Below the pieces are notes generated by a model, which was not told the DNA's origin, did not search any database, and saw only the letters and a list, made by a program, of their open reading frames with translations. From an uncultured Prevotellaceae bacterium (lineage in GTDB: Bacteria; Bacteroidota; Bacteroidia; Bacteroidales; Bacteroidaceae), in contig CADAAR010000003.1 of NCBI GenBank assembly GCA_902785945.1, forward strand, positions 55,709 to 119,708: DNA of 64,000 nucleotides, read 5' to 3'. This document shows positions 38,078 to 45,519 of the stretch, piece by piece. The number at the start of each line of letters is the position of its first letter. Within the stretch, counting starts at the first letter, position 1. The position numbers and the translations under genes are program-made.

Positions 38078-38590
38078 CCTGCAATCAAAGAGGATTTTGC
38101 GGCGATTGTCTTTGGGGCGCACCGCGAAGTGAATCCAGTAGGTGGTGCCGCGCTTCTCTTGGATCAGTTCATCGAAATTCTCACAAAGGGGACGGTCCCT
38201 ATTGTGAGATTTTTCGTTGTCGATGTCGAGGAGGATGGCAGCATAGCGTATCATCTGCTCCGGCCCCAGGCACCTGATGTCCACGGCGCAGCCCGTCAGA
38301 TGGTTGCTCCCCTTCGCCCCACCACATTTCATATTCACTTGCTCCGAGCGGTATCCGCTGTTGATAATCACAGGCAGCTCCTCTCCCGACCTATCACTGG
38401 GGCCAGGCCCCAGCGATAGATTTCCGTACTTCCGATTATACCTCTCCCGCAAAATCTCCAGCCACCCACAGATCCTTTTCAGGTTCTCAATGGCCACATG
38501 CGAAGGAATATTCCCATCACTCGTATAATAACTTGTCTTGGTGAGCTCTCCCAGCGAAAAATGCGGGGAGAGCTTTGCTTGTTTATTCAA
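38075..38590 (-). CDS. Peptidase M15-like (D-Ala-D-Ala carboxypeptidase/endolysin-type)
   Basis: 171 residues without a signal peptide. Zinc-binding motifs of the M15_3 family are SGYRSEQVN, SNHLTGCAVDI and WIHFAV. Related proteins lyse peptidoglycan in phages and mobile elements. Residues about 58-67 (LGPGPSDRSG) are encoded by a perfect-looking inverted repeat (about 38394-38423), an apparent insertion. It is last in the minus-strand accessory module. Confidence 0.85.
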   Translation of the reverse strand: MNKQAKLSPHFSLGELTKTSYYTSDGNIPSHVAIENLKRICGWLEILRERYNRKYGNLSLGPGPSDRSGEELPVIINSGYRSEQVNMKCGGAKGSNHLTGCAVDIRCLGPEQMIRYAAILLDIDNEKSHNRDRPLCENFDELIQEKRGTTYWIHFAVRPKDNRRKILFDCR

Positions 38591-38599
38591 TTTGATTTT

Positions 38600-38632
38600 G
38601 ACTAAATGACTAATGACTAAATGACTAACTCA
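38600..38632. repeat. Short tandem repeat, GACTAAAT family
   Basis: Four tandem copies of GACTAA(AT) between the M15 peptidase start and the stop of the primase-like gene. Confidence 0.8.
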
Positions 38633-41093
38633 GTTTTCTATATTTTTTGTTCTCTATCAACTCTATCAGCCCTTGCTTGCGCCAGTTCTTCAGCATTTGC
38701 TGAACACTATTGCGGGTTACTCCGGCACCTTTTATAGCCACAGAGTGCTGCATCGCCTGCTCTTCGGTAAACTGCAGATCCAGTCGCGCAAAGATTGAAT
38801 CATTCTTGCCTGATTTCAAACGTTCTCCGCTCATACCGCCGCCAGCATAGTCACGACTACGGAAAGCATTCTCAATACGGTCGCGGAAGAAATAGAGGGC
38901 ATTCTCTATCAGCGAGTCGGCTATCACGTCGTAGAGTTCCAGCATCTGTGGTGTCTGCGCCTTCAGCAGCTGCTCCTTCCAGAGGTTGGGCTTCTGCTTC
39001 AACTGACTCTCAGCGCCACTCAAGCCGTGCTTCTGAATCAGCCCTTCACACACCTTACAGAGCATCACGCAGCAGGTCATTCGCTGCGCCGTCACACAGA
39101 CGCGGAAACGCTGTCGGGCCTTCACCCTGTCGTCGTTCATCATCGTCTCCAGACGAATCTTCTCCAGCCATTCCCTTCCTCGCGCTTCCAATTTGGGCAG
39201 CACCACCTCACCCTGCATCAGGGGCAACAGATGGGCTATCTGCTGAATGCGTTCCGTCTGCCTCTCAGTCAGCACTGGGGGATTCAGCTCCAGCTTGGCA
39301 AAGGTATTGTCAGGTGTGCGGGCTACGGCGATACGGCTCTGAAAACCATCCGTGTAGTTATTCACCACGCGATACAAAGCATCGGGTGTCCCGCACATCA
39401 CCACATCCCACAGCAGGTGCTTAATGTGTACACTGACGGCTTCTGCGCTTTTGGCTTCTCGGTCGTATCTAGAACCGTCGTAGCTCTGACGCAGCATAAT
39501 CGAAAAGTCGCTCATCGCCGACTTCCACTTCTGCGCCACCGTGTCTGCCTCGGGTGTAAACGAGAAAGCGTGCTTGCCTTCGATGTTCGCCAGACGTTTG
39601 GCCAGGTTGGCCACTGTGTTGTTCAGGGTGATGAATCTCACGGGCAGATTGATTTCCTCGGGCTGGTCTTTCTTGTTCTTGGCGGCCAGCTTCTTACGGG
39701 TCCATTCCTCCTCCTGCTTCACATACATATCGTCGAGAGCTATCACCTCGCTCATCCAGGCTTCAATCACCGGGTCAATGTTTCCCTTGCCTGAGGCAAA
39801 GTCACCAACGATATAAGCTATCAGGTTCAGCCCGCGCTTCTGACCGTGAACGTCGAGCACCACGCCCGTCGCCAACGCACCAATAGCAGGACAGACAGCC
39901 GTCAACACCGGCATTGCCAGTTGCGGACCCGCCGCATCAATCGATTCCTTCACACCCTGCGGCAGCTTGCGAGTTGCGAGTTGAGAGTTGAAAGATGAGA
40001 GTTGTTCATCCTCTGTTTCTGATGTCTCACCAACCTCATCCATCTTCCCTCTACCATCTGCCATCTGCAACGCATTCAGTGCATTGCGCAGTCTGGCCGG
40101 AAACGCCTCCAACTCCGAATTCAGCGCACTCTGAATCTTCTGTCGCTTCTCTTCGGGTGTAAACCCGTCGTAGCAGGGAATCACCTGATCCAGCCAATCG
40201 GCATTCTTACCGCAGATGTGTCTCAAGTCACACGCCAGCTGATACGTCAACGTATCCCGATCGCCCTCCGTCGGCTCAAACCCGCGATTATTCACCTCCC
40301 AATACTTCTTCAGTATCTCCGTAAACGGAATCCCGTGATAGTCGTTGGGAAACTGCTGGGGCACACTGGGGTCTGGCACAACTGTGCTATCTCCGATGGC
40401 ACTGGGGTGCCTGACCTCATGTGTGCTCCCCTCGGCTACCGTACGCCCTTCCTCTTCCCACGGCCTATAATGCTTATTCGCCTTCTTCGCCCCCTTGGGC
40501 ACCTCCTCCAGATTTTTCCTTTCACGCTCCTTCAGCACCTGATACTCCTTTTCGCTCTCCTCTACCGTCAGCGGTTCCTCGAAGATAGCATCATCCAGAT
40601 AAAAGAGGTTATCCTCGGTCGCAGGCCCAGTAAACATCACCCTTGCCAATCCTCTCGCGTTCGTATCATACTCCGTGTGCGTCGCCATACTGATGGCATA
40701 CTGACACTCTCTCACTGTTCTCCCGGGCTGACGACGACAGACGGCATGCAGTCCGTAACGGGCAGAGCCCGACAGTTCCAGCAGACCTATTTTGTCTTTC
40801 ATTGCCAGAATTTCATCCTTCAGGCGCACCTGCTCCTGGGCGTCGCCACAGTCGATATCGTGAGCAAAAGTAGACGAAGGATGCTTGCAGCCTTTCAACA
40901 CCCTATCAGGCAACAGATCGTTGTAATTAAACTGAATCTGATTGCCTTTGGCATTCTCATCGCCACCTCGGGCATCATAGAAGTTCTTGGCGTTGTCGGG
41001 GGCGTTCCTCAGGGCGATATACTCTTCCCTCGAAGTAACGGGACGGGCCAACTTAGGCCCTTTCCCGTCTTTTTGATAGATGTAATTAATCAT
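38625..41093 (-). CDS. BT4734-like/DUF3987 primase-helicase-type protein
   Basis: 822 residues. The N-terminal half resembles the VirE/BT4734 primase-like domain of Bacteroidetes mobile elements (ARYGLHAVCRR, DIDCGDAQEQ). Residues about 360-375 are a Ser/Gln linker (LSSFNSQLATRK) encoded by a GAGTTGAGAGTT tandem repeat. The C-terminal DUF3987 domain has a P-loop-like GDFASGKGN (about 430) and SFTPEADT. The end has a winged-helix-like segment (TRNSVQQMLKNWRKQGLI). It is likely to act in replication of an integrated element; biochemistry is inferred. Confidence 0.8.
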   Translation of the reverse strand: MINYIYQKDGKGPKLARPVTSREEYIALRNAPDNAKNFYDARGGDENAKGNQIQFNYNDLLPDRVLKGCKHPSSTFAHDIDCGDAQEQVRLKDEILAMKDKIGLLELSGSARYGLHAVCRRQPGRTVRECQYAISMATHTEYDTNARGLARVMFTGPATEDNLFYLDDAIFEEPLTVEESEKEYQVLKERERKNLEEVPKGAKKANKHYRPWEEEGRTVAEGSTHEVRHPSAIGDSTVVPDPSVPQQFPNDYHGIPFTEILKKYWEVNNRGFEPTEGDRDTLTYQLACDLRHICGKNADWLDQVIPCYDGFTPEEKRQKIQSALNSELEAFPARLRNALNALQMADGRGKMDEVGETSETEDEQLSSFNSQLATRKLPQGVKESIDAAGPQLAMPVLTAVCPAIGALATGVVLDVHGQKRGLNLIAYIVGDFASGKGNIDPVIEAWMSEVIALDDMYVKQEEEWTRKKLAAKNKKDQPEEINLPVRFITLNNTVANLAKRLANIEGKHAFSFTPEADTVAQKWKSAMSDFSIMLRQSYDGSRYDREAKSAEAVSVHIKHLLWDVVMCGTPDALYRVVNNYTDGFQSRIAVARTPDNTFAKLELNPPVLTERQTERIQQIAHLLPLMQGEVVLPKLEARGREWLEKIRLETMMNDDRVKARQRFRVCVTAQRMTCCVMLCKVCEGLIQKHGLSGAESQLKQKPNLWKEQLLKAQTPQMLELYDVIADSLIENALYFFRDRIENAFRSRDYAGGGMSGERLKSGKNDSIFARLDLQFTEEQAMQHSVAIKGAGVTRNSVQQMLKNWRKQGLIELIENKKYRKLS

Positions 41094-41099
41094 AGGCTC

Positions 41100-41462
41100 T
41101 TACTTCTTGTTCTTGAACTTGTTCCTCATGTACTTAATCACCACAGCCCCCTCTTTCTCCAGCCAGTCGGCGAATTCCTCGCGCTGCTCCGAGGGTACAT
41201 AGAAGATGAATCGGTCGATACCGTCCCTGCCATACGACAGTGTGCTATGCGGCTGCTTCAGTTCAGCCTTACCCCTGATGCGCCTCTTGCGTACAAAGTC
41301 AAACTGAGCAGTGCCCTGCAACTGGGCGTGCCCCACGCCGCTAAACGGCTTCACCAGTCCTTCACATGGATTTTCGGGCATTACCTGCACCAAATCCACT
41401 CCATTCTCACTCCTGCTGATCACCATCTGGGCGTTCAGCGTAATAGTCTTGTTCTTTTCCAT
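41100..41462 (-). CDS. Hypothetical protein of the accessory module
   Basis: 120 residues, basic at both ends, no signal peptide. It contains a repeated beta-strand pattern (TLNAQMVISR, AQLQGTAQFDFVRK) and FIFYVPSEQREEFADWLEKEG. Not recognised. It lies 6 bp before the primase-like gene and is probably cotranscribed with it. Confidence 0.6.
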   Translation of the reverse strand: MEKNKTITLNAQMVISRSENGVDLVQVMPENPCEGLVKPFSGVGHAQLQGTAQFDFVRKRRIRGKAELKQPHSTLSYGRDGIDRFIFYVPSEQREEFADWLEKEGAVVIKYMRNKFKNKK

Positions 41463-41568
41463 CTTTGTTGAAAGATTGCGAGTCTAGGGTTTTGAGCGAA
41501 GTAGTTTGCTGTCGACAATTTAAACCTGGTACTCTTCCCTCACCCGTTACCTTTCAACTCAGTTAATA

Positions 41569-41868
41569 CTAAAAGGCCTTTACCTCGTTAAGTTTCACAA
41601 TGCCCTGAGCCACAACGTCCTGATAAACAGCACCGTTGTCATTATTGACATGTGTGCCAAACCTCAGACTAACCGCCACCAGCTCGCCTTGCTCCAGCTT
41701 CTGAGTGGCATTCTCTCCGAACGCTACGGCATAGAACTCTTCGGCATAATCACCGCCGATGCCCTTCAGGTGTACGTTACACTTGGCCAGTTGGCCACCA
41801 TCCTGTTTCTTACTCTGTACGTAGACGGGGTCCGTCTGCGATACAACCTTAAAAATCTCTGTAATCAT
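41569..41868 (-). CDS. Small OB-fold-like protein, possibly ssDNA-binding
   Basis: 99 residues. Alternating strands (AKCNVHLKGIGG, EEFYAVAFGENA, ELVAVSLRFG) and a final YQDVVAQGIVKL resemble SSB/PriB-type OB folds. Placement in front of a primase-helicase-type gene fits a replication role. The assignment is by pattern only. Confidence 0.55.
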   Translation of the reverse strand: MITEIFKVVSQTDPVYVQSKKQDGGQLAKCNVHLKGIGGDYAEEFYAVAFGENATQKLEQGELVAVSLRFGTHVNNDNGAVYQDVVAQGIVKLNEVKAF

Positions 41869-41895
41869 AAAAATAAAAAATTAAATTGTTAATAA

Positions 41896-42258
41896 CTATG
41901 GCTCTACGTAAATGGAGCCGTTTTTTTCTTCAAAATCTTTCCGAATCTGCTCGAGAGATTTGTGCGGAAACTGAATCTTCAGCTGATCTGCCAAAGACTC
42001 GTCTTCTCGAACTTCCAGCACATACTGCAGATACGCTTTCTTCTTTACTTTGCCTCCAGACGAACCAGCAGCCTGCATCTGCTCGCTCATCTCCCACTGG
42101 CTGCAGCATTCTCTAGGCTTTACGCTTTTGCAATGCTTCGTACAGTATCTGGCTAAAATAAGTCTTGTTAAATCCTTGAACGCGCACGAAGCACAGCACA
42201 TATTGACTTCAATCCCATGTTGATTTCTAATAACCTGATACTTCATAATACTTTTCAA
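41896..42258 (-). CDS. Cysteine-rich hypothetical protein
   Basis: 120 residues. The first half has cysteines spaced like a metal site (MCCASC, YCTKHC, ECC), the second half is Lys/Glu-rich and helical. It could bind zinc and DNA, but no family is recognised. The ATG at 42258 overlaps the stop of the upstream gene; an in-frame ATG at 42246 is an alternative. Confidence 0.6.
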   Translation of the reverse strand: MKSIMKYQVIRNQHGIEVNMCCASCAFKDLTRLILARYCTKHCKSVKPRECCSQWEMSEQMQAAGSSGGKVKKKAYLQYVLEVREDESLADQLKIQFPHKSLEQIRKDFEEKNGSIYVEP

Positions 42259-42889
42259 TCAAATATTCGTCAAGATTGAATGGCGCAATAGTGCAACTCT
42301 TCTCGATGTGGTTCGCCTGTTGCATAAGCTTATAACCGATGAGAGAAAAGACTGACGAGAACGTATTGTACCAAACTTTATTCAGCCTGTCTTCCGAAAA
42401 ACGCTCTTCATCCGACATATGTCCTTCCATCACAGCTAGCCTTAAAGCTATTACAAAATAGACTGTAAAGAGAGAAAATGAATACAAAGAAGCCAACAAG
42501 TCTTCAACGTACCAATGGGCAGCTTGTTCCTTAACCTCGTCCAGATCGTACAATTCAAACATCACGTTACCGGATTTCATCTCCTTGTAGGTCAGAGGCC
42601 CCATTGTATCAGAATTCACTATAGCAACATACTTACCCGGATAGATGTCACATACCAAGCGCTTACCTACACTAATACAGTCTTCATGCTCTTTAATCAG
42701 ACTGATCGTTTCTTCATCAAGTTTGTAAATCAGGTTATCCCAGTCCACGTGACCATAGACTACTCTCAGATGGGTTGCGAGGTCTGCCGTATCAGCTCTC
42801 TCATCAGCATCCATCAGATTGACAATCATCTTTGTTTTACATTCCAAAAAATCTGGGGTATTCTCGACCCCGCTACGAAAATTTTTCAT
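42227..42889 (-). CDS. Hypothetical protein of the accessory module
   Basis: 220 residues, acidic, mostly helical, with a hydrophobic segment about 135-155 (SLYSFSLFTVYFVIALRLAV) that could be one membrane helix. Not recognised. Its promoter (43107-43114) lies next to three TTTGTTCAG repeats. It overlaps the cysteine-rich gene downstream. Confidence 0.6.
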   Translation of the reverse strand: MKNFRSGVENTPDFLECKTKMIVNLMDADERADTADLATHLRVVYGHVDWDNLIYKLDEETISLIKEHEDCISVGKRLVCDIYPGKYVAIVNSDTMGPLTYKEMKSGNVMFELYDLDEVKEQAAHWYVEDLLASLYSFSLFTVYFVIALRLAVMEGHMSDEERFSEDRLNKVWYNTFSSVFSLIGYKLMQQANHIEKSCTIAPFNLDEYLIEKYYEVSGY

Positions 42890-43106
42890 AATTTAATCCT
42901 TTCTTTTTTATTATTAATAATGTGAATAACTCTCTATGAAAACCCACTCTATTCTCCCGAACCGAGTGGTAGTGCGGCGACGCTTCACCGCTAAGCTCAA
43001 ACAAGAAAAAATGTGTTCCTTGACTCTATATCTTTATCATCCTGAGGCCTTCCTCAGCGATTCTACTGTTTCAACATTTCAATGATCAATTTGTCTTTCG
43101 ACGATG

Positions 43107-43114
43107 CAAAGATA
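43107..43114 (-). promoter_or_regulatory. -7 box of the 220-aa gene
   Basis: TATCTTTG on the minus strand. The leader to the ATG at 42889 is about 210 nt and includes a small hairpin. Confidence 0.6.
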
Positions 43115-43161
43115 GGGGTATATTTTGGGACTATTATTATGAAAAAACGCATGTTCCGTTA

Positions 43162-43203
43162 TTTGTTCAGCCCTTAATAGCTTTTGTTCAGCTTTTTGTT
43201 CAG
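43162..43203. repeat. Three TTTGTTCAG direct repeats
   Basis: Copies at 43162-43170, 43183-43191 and 43195-43203, just upstream of the 43107 promoter. They could be an operator for an element-encoded regulator. Confidence 0.65.
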
Positions 43204-43210
43204 AAGGCAG

Positions 43211-43663
43211 TTATTTAGTCTTGTTCAAAGCACTAATCAGCTGTCTGACTACGTTTTTTCGTCTCAGGATTTCCTGCGGATCATCGGTGTCTGTAAACTC
43301 CCAATCAGGATAAGCGCCAAATACATAATTATTAAATGTACTTAGCGTTGTCCGGCTCGGAATACGCTCAACACCCAAGCTGCCCAGATAATCCATAAAC
43401 GACTGAGGCGACCTGAAACCGCCCAGACCGTTTATGACGCCATCACCGATAGCCACCATAATCCAGGTGTAATCATAGAGATAACGGATTGTCTTGTTTT
43501 GCTTCAACACCTCTAATGCCAAAGCCATACGCCTGTCCATATCACCAAGACCGTAGTCTGTTGACTCCTCACGACAGACAATCTCCATCTCGGGAATGTG
43601 CTTAACCCACTCCACTAACAACTGTGCCATATCATCCGGCACACGAATTGTGATCTCTTTCAT
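43211..43663 (-). CDS. Hypothetical protein with ribbon-helix-helix-like start
   Basis: 150 residues. The N-terminus (EITIRVPDDMAQLLVEWVKHI) has the strand-helix pattern of ribbon-helix-helix DNA-binding proteins. The C-terminus is mixed (IMVAIGDGVINGLGGF, SRTTLSTFNNYVFG). It could control the module, because repeats lie on both sides of the gene. Its own promoter is at 43762-43769. Family not recognised. Confidence 0.6.
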   Translation of the reverse strand: MKEITIRVPDDMAQLLVEWVKHIPEMEIVCREESTDYGLGDMDRRMALALEVLKQNKTIRYLYDYTWIMVAIGDGVINGLGGFRSPQSFMDYLGSLGVERIPSRTTLSTFNNYVFGAYPDWEFTDTDDPQEILRRKNVVRQLISALNKTK

Positions 43664-43761
43664 CTTTCCAAGATTTTGTGAGATAAGCGGAGGTGTTCGA
43701 ACTTGATCTCATGAGGACTCTCACAAACCTCGGATTAATAAATAATGTTCACGTGCACCTG

Positions 43762-43769
43762 CAAAGGTA
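43762..43769 (-). promoter_or_regulatory. -7 box of the 150-aa gene
   Basis: TACCTTTG on the minus strand, about 98 nt upstream of the ATG at 43663. Confidence 0.6.
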
Positions 43770-43841
43770 CGATGAATCTATTAGAGTAAAAAGGAAATCA
43801 GAGAAATGGGGTCGATGGTAGATTTAAGCTATATTTCCATA

Positions 43842-44034
43842 AATCCGCAGGCTTTTCAGAAGCTTTTCCGCAGAAAGAACCACTTTTCCGCAGCGACACG
43901 GATTCTTTTCCGCAACAACAGGCAAAATTGCGGAAAAAAATAGTTCACCAAGAAGAAATCTGCGGAAAGGACACAAAAAAAGTAGATGGACTGTGTTAAA
44001 ATCCATCTACCTGATTATTGCTATTTGCGGAAAA
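43842..44034. repeat. Iteron-like TTTTCCGCA array
   Basis: Direct copies at 43864-43872, 43884-43892 and 43906-43914, with a shortened copy ending at 43849, are spaced 20-23 bp, about two helical turns. Inverted copies (TGCGGAAA) lie at 43929, 43961 and 44026. Such arrays are known as replication-initiator or repressor binding sites. The function here is inferred from pattern and context. Confidence 0.7.
43975..44010 (-). terminator. Terminator of the 386-aa gene
   Basis: On the minus strand GTAGATGGA pairs with TCCATCTAC around an 11-nt loop and is followed by seven T. Confidence 0.8.
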
Positions 44035-44039
44035 GTTAT

Positions 44040-45200
44040 CTAGAAATTCGAAGCTTCGCCAAAAATCGGCAACTCTTCTGCCGTTAGCTGGTTCATACGT
44101 CTTTCAAAAGAGTCGATCAGTTCTTGGTCTGTAAAACGGGAAATCTCCCTTAGCTCTTTACGTTCCTTACAGATAGTAGACCATACCAGCGGTTTGAGAT
44201 CCCCATGATAATTGTCACAGAAATAACGATAGAGCCGTTTTTCCTTATTCTTTTCAACATCACACCACTTGATAAACTCCACAATCACCTGACTGTTGAG
44301 CTTACCCTCCTGCCCTTTTATGTCTTGCAGACAATGGAACATCGAGATGACACGCCTCACTGCTTCCACCTTATCGTGATTCTGATGCCAAAGATAAGTC
44401 TCCTCACTGGTCAGGCCATCACTCTGACCCTGTTTCACAGCCACAAGCCAGACGTAAGTCTTAAACTCTGATTTATTCACGTTGTGGTATTCTTTCTTCA
44501 GGAACTCATCCTTGGAACTGGCCTTCGACCTCCGCTTAATCAATTCATTCTCTGGCAGCGTCTTGGTGGTGTTCATAAAGTTCGAGAACTCCTTGACGCT
44601 GCACATCAGGTTATCGCAGCTCTCTTCATAGATAGAACGCAGAATGTCTGTGTTCTCCCTCACAAAGTCTTCCTGTTCTATCACACGCTGACAGGCATTG
44701 AGAATGCTTGTAGCAGTGGTCAGCAGCGTATCCAAATCGTTATACAACTGCTGCACCATCTCATCATACGATTCCAGTCCATACATATCCAACTGATAGA
44801 CATCATTCGACAAGGCCGAACGCTCAAATACCGAAGGATTCTCCTTACCTGCCGGCAACTGCTTACGTGAGGTCTGACAAGTTTTCTGGAACACCTTTTT
44901 CAGGGCACAAAGGGTACTCCTGATTTTCTTGAAATACCGCTCGGCATTCTTAAAACATTGGTTGTTATCTGTGGCAAACTGACGGATAAATGTCTCGGAG
45001 AAATGAGCCAGAGCCCTTCCCTCCACATTCATTCTCTTCTGATACAACTGTACCATCTCGAGTGTCTGCGCTATCTCATATTTTGAAAATCTGCCTGCCT
45101 GTATACCCGCCACGAACCTCTCCTTTTCAAAGAGGTCGAGCGCGTCAATGATCTGCTGTAGAGCGCTTTCATTTTTTTCAACAATAGTGGAATAGATCAT
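44040..45200 (-). CDS. Hypothetical helical protein
   Basis: 386 residues, almost wholly alpha-helical, with no signal peptide or recognised motif. Segments such as YDEMVQQLYNDLDTLLTTATSILNACQRVI suggest coiled-coil or helical bundles. It is monocistronic with promoter 45246-45253 and a terminator at 43975-44010. It may belong to the accessory module or stand alone. Confidence 0.6.
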   Translation of the reverse strand: MIYSTIVEKNESALQQIIDALDLFEKERFVAGIQAGRFSKYEIAQTLEMVQLYQKRMNVEGRALAHFSETFIRQFATDNNQCFKNAERYFKKIRSTLCALKKVFQKTCQTSRKQLPAGKENPSVFERSALSNDVYQLDMYGLESYDEMVQQLYNDLDTLLTTATSILNACQRVIEQEDFVRENTDILRSIYEESCDNLMCSVKEFSNFMNTTKTLPENELIKRRSKASSKDEFLKKEYHNVNKSEFKTYVWLVAVKQGQSDGLTSEETYLWHQNHDKVEAVRRVISMFHCLQDIKGQEGKLNSQVIVEFIKWCDVEKNKEKRLYRYFCDNYHGDLKPLVWSTICKERKELREISRFTDQELIDSFERRMNQLTAEELPIFGEASNF

Positions 45201-45245
45201 TTTAATATGGGTGATTAATTATTCATTATTACTCAAAAACGGCAG

Positions 45246-45253
45246 CAAATTTA
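45246..45253 (-). promoter_or_regulatory. -7 box of the 386-aa gene
   Basis: TAAATTTG on the minus strand, 45 bp upstream of the ATG at 45200. Confidence 0.55.
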
Positions 45254-45384
45254 CAAAAAGAAAATGGATCATCCAAATGTCAAACCACTCTTTTTCTGTT
45301 AAATAATCCTTTCTTGCACAAACCAGAAAAAGTGTGCATAATATTTGATTGCATTGTCATATGATTCCTTTCATAATGCATATA

Positions 45385-45450
45385 GTTTGGTTGATTAATG
45401 GTTAATAATGGTAATACTAAGGTCTCGCAGCGACGCGAGACCTTAGTGCG
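45385..45450 (+). ncRNA. Putative small RNA or leader related to the 7063 unit
   Basis: A leader with TTGGTTGATTAATGGTTAAT precedes a perfect 12-bp hairpin (45417-45428 with 45435-45446) whose loop side shares TCGCAGCG with the unit at 7063-7169, followed by TGCGTTTT. The promoter is weak (AATATTTG near 45340-45347). It may act as the terminator of the giant LRR gene read from the other strand. Confidence 0.4.
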
Positions 45451-45519
45451 TTTTATGACTTACGTGACTGAAACCACGAGGTCATAATCTTAATCGATAT
45501 AACAACATAATTAGTATTT

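Larger units (their letters stand above)
42890..43210. other. Regulatory intergenic region of the accessory module
   Basis: Contains a minus-strand -7 box (43107-43114), a CTGAGG-CCTT-CCTCAG hairpin near 43051-43066 and three TTTGTTCAG repeats (43162-43203). No gene. Confidence 0.65.
43664..44039. other. Intergenic region with iteron-like array
   Basis: Contains a -7 box (43762-43769, TACCTTTG, minus strand), the TTTTCCGCA array (43842-44034) and the terminator of the gene at 44040. A 60-codon minus frame (43824-44006) overlaps the array and is not supported. Confidence 0.65.
45201..45519. other. Intergenic region with small-RNA-like unit
   Basis: Holds the minus-strand promoter at 45246-45253 and, on the plus strand, a leader plus hairpin at 45385-45450 resembling the unit at 7063. 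No gene. Confidence 0.6.

Noticed and set aside
40218-41471. 417-codon plus-strand frame
   Set aside because: Opposite the primase-like gene and its upstream neighbour; no domain or promoter.
43824-44006. 60-codon minus-strand frame
   Set aside because: Built from the TTTTCCGCA array and the terminator hairpin.
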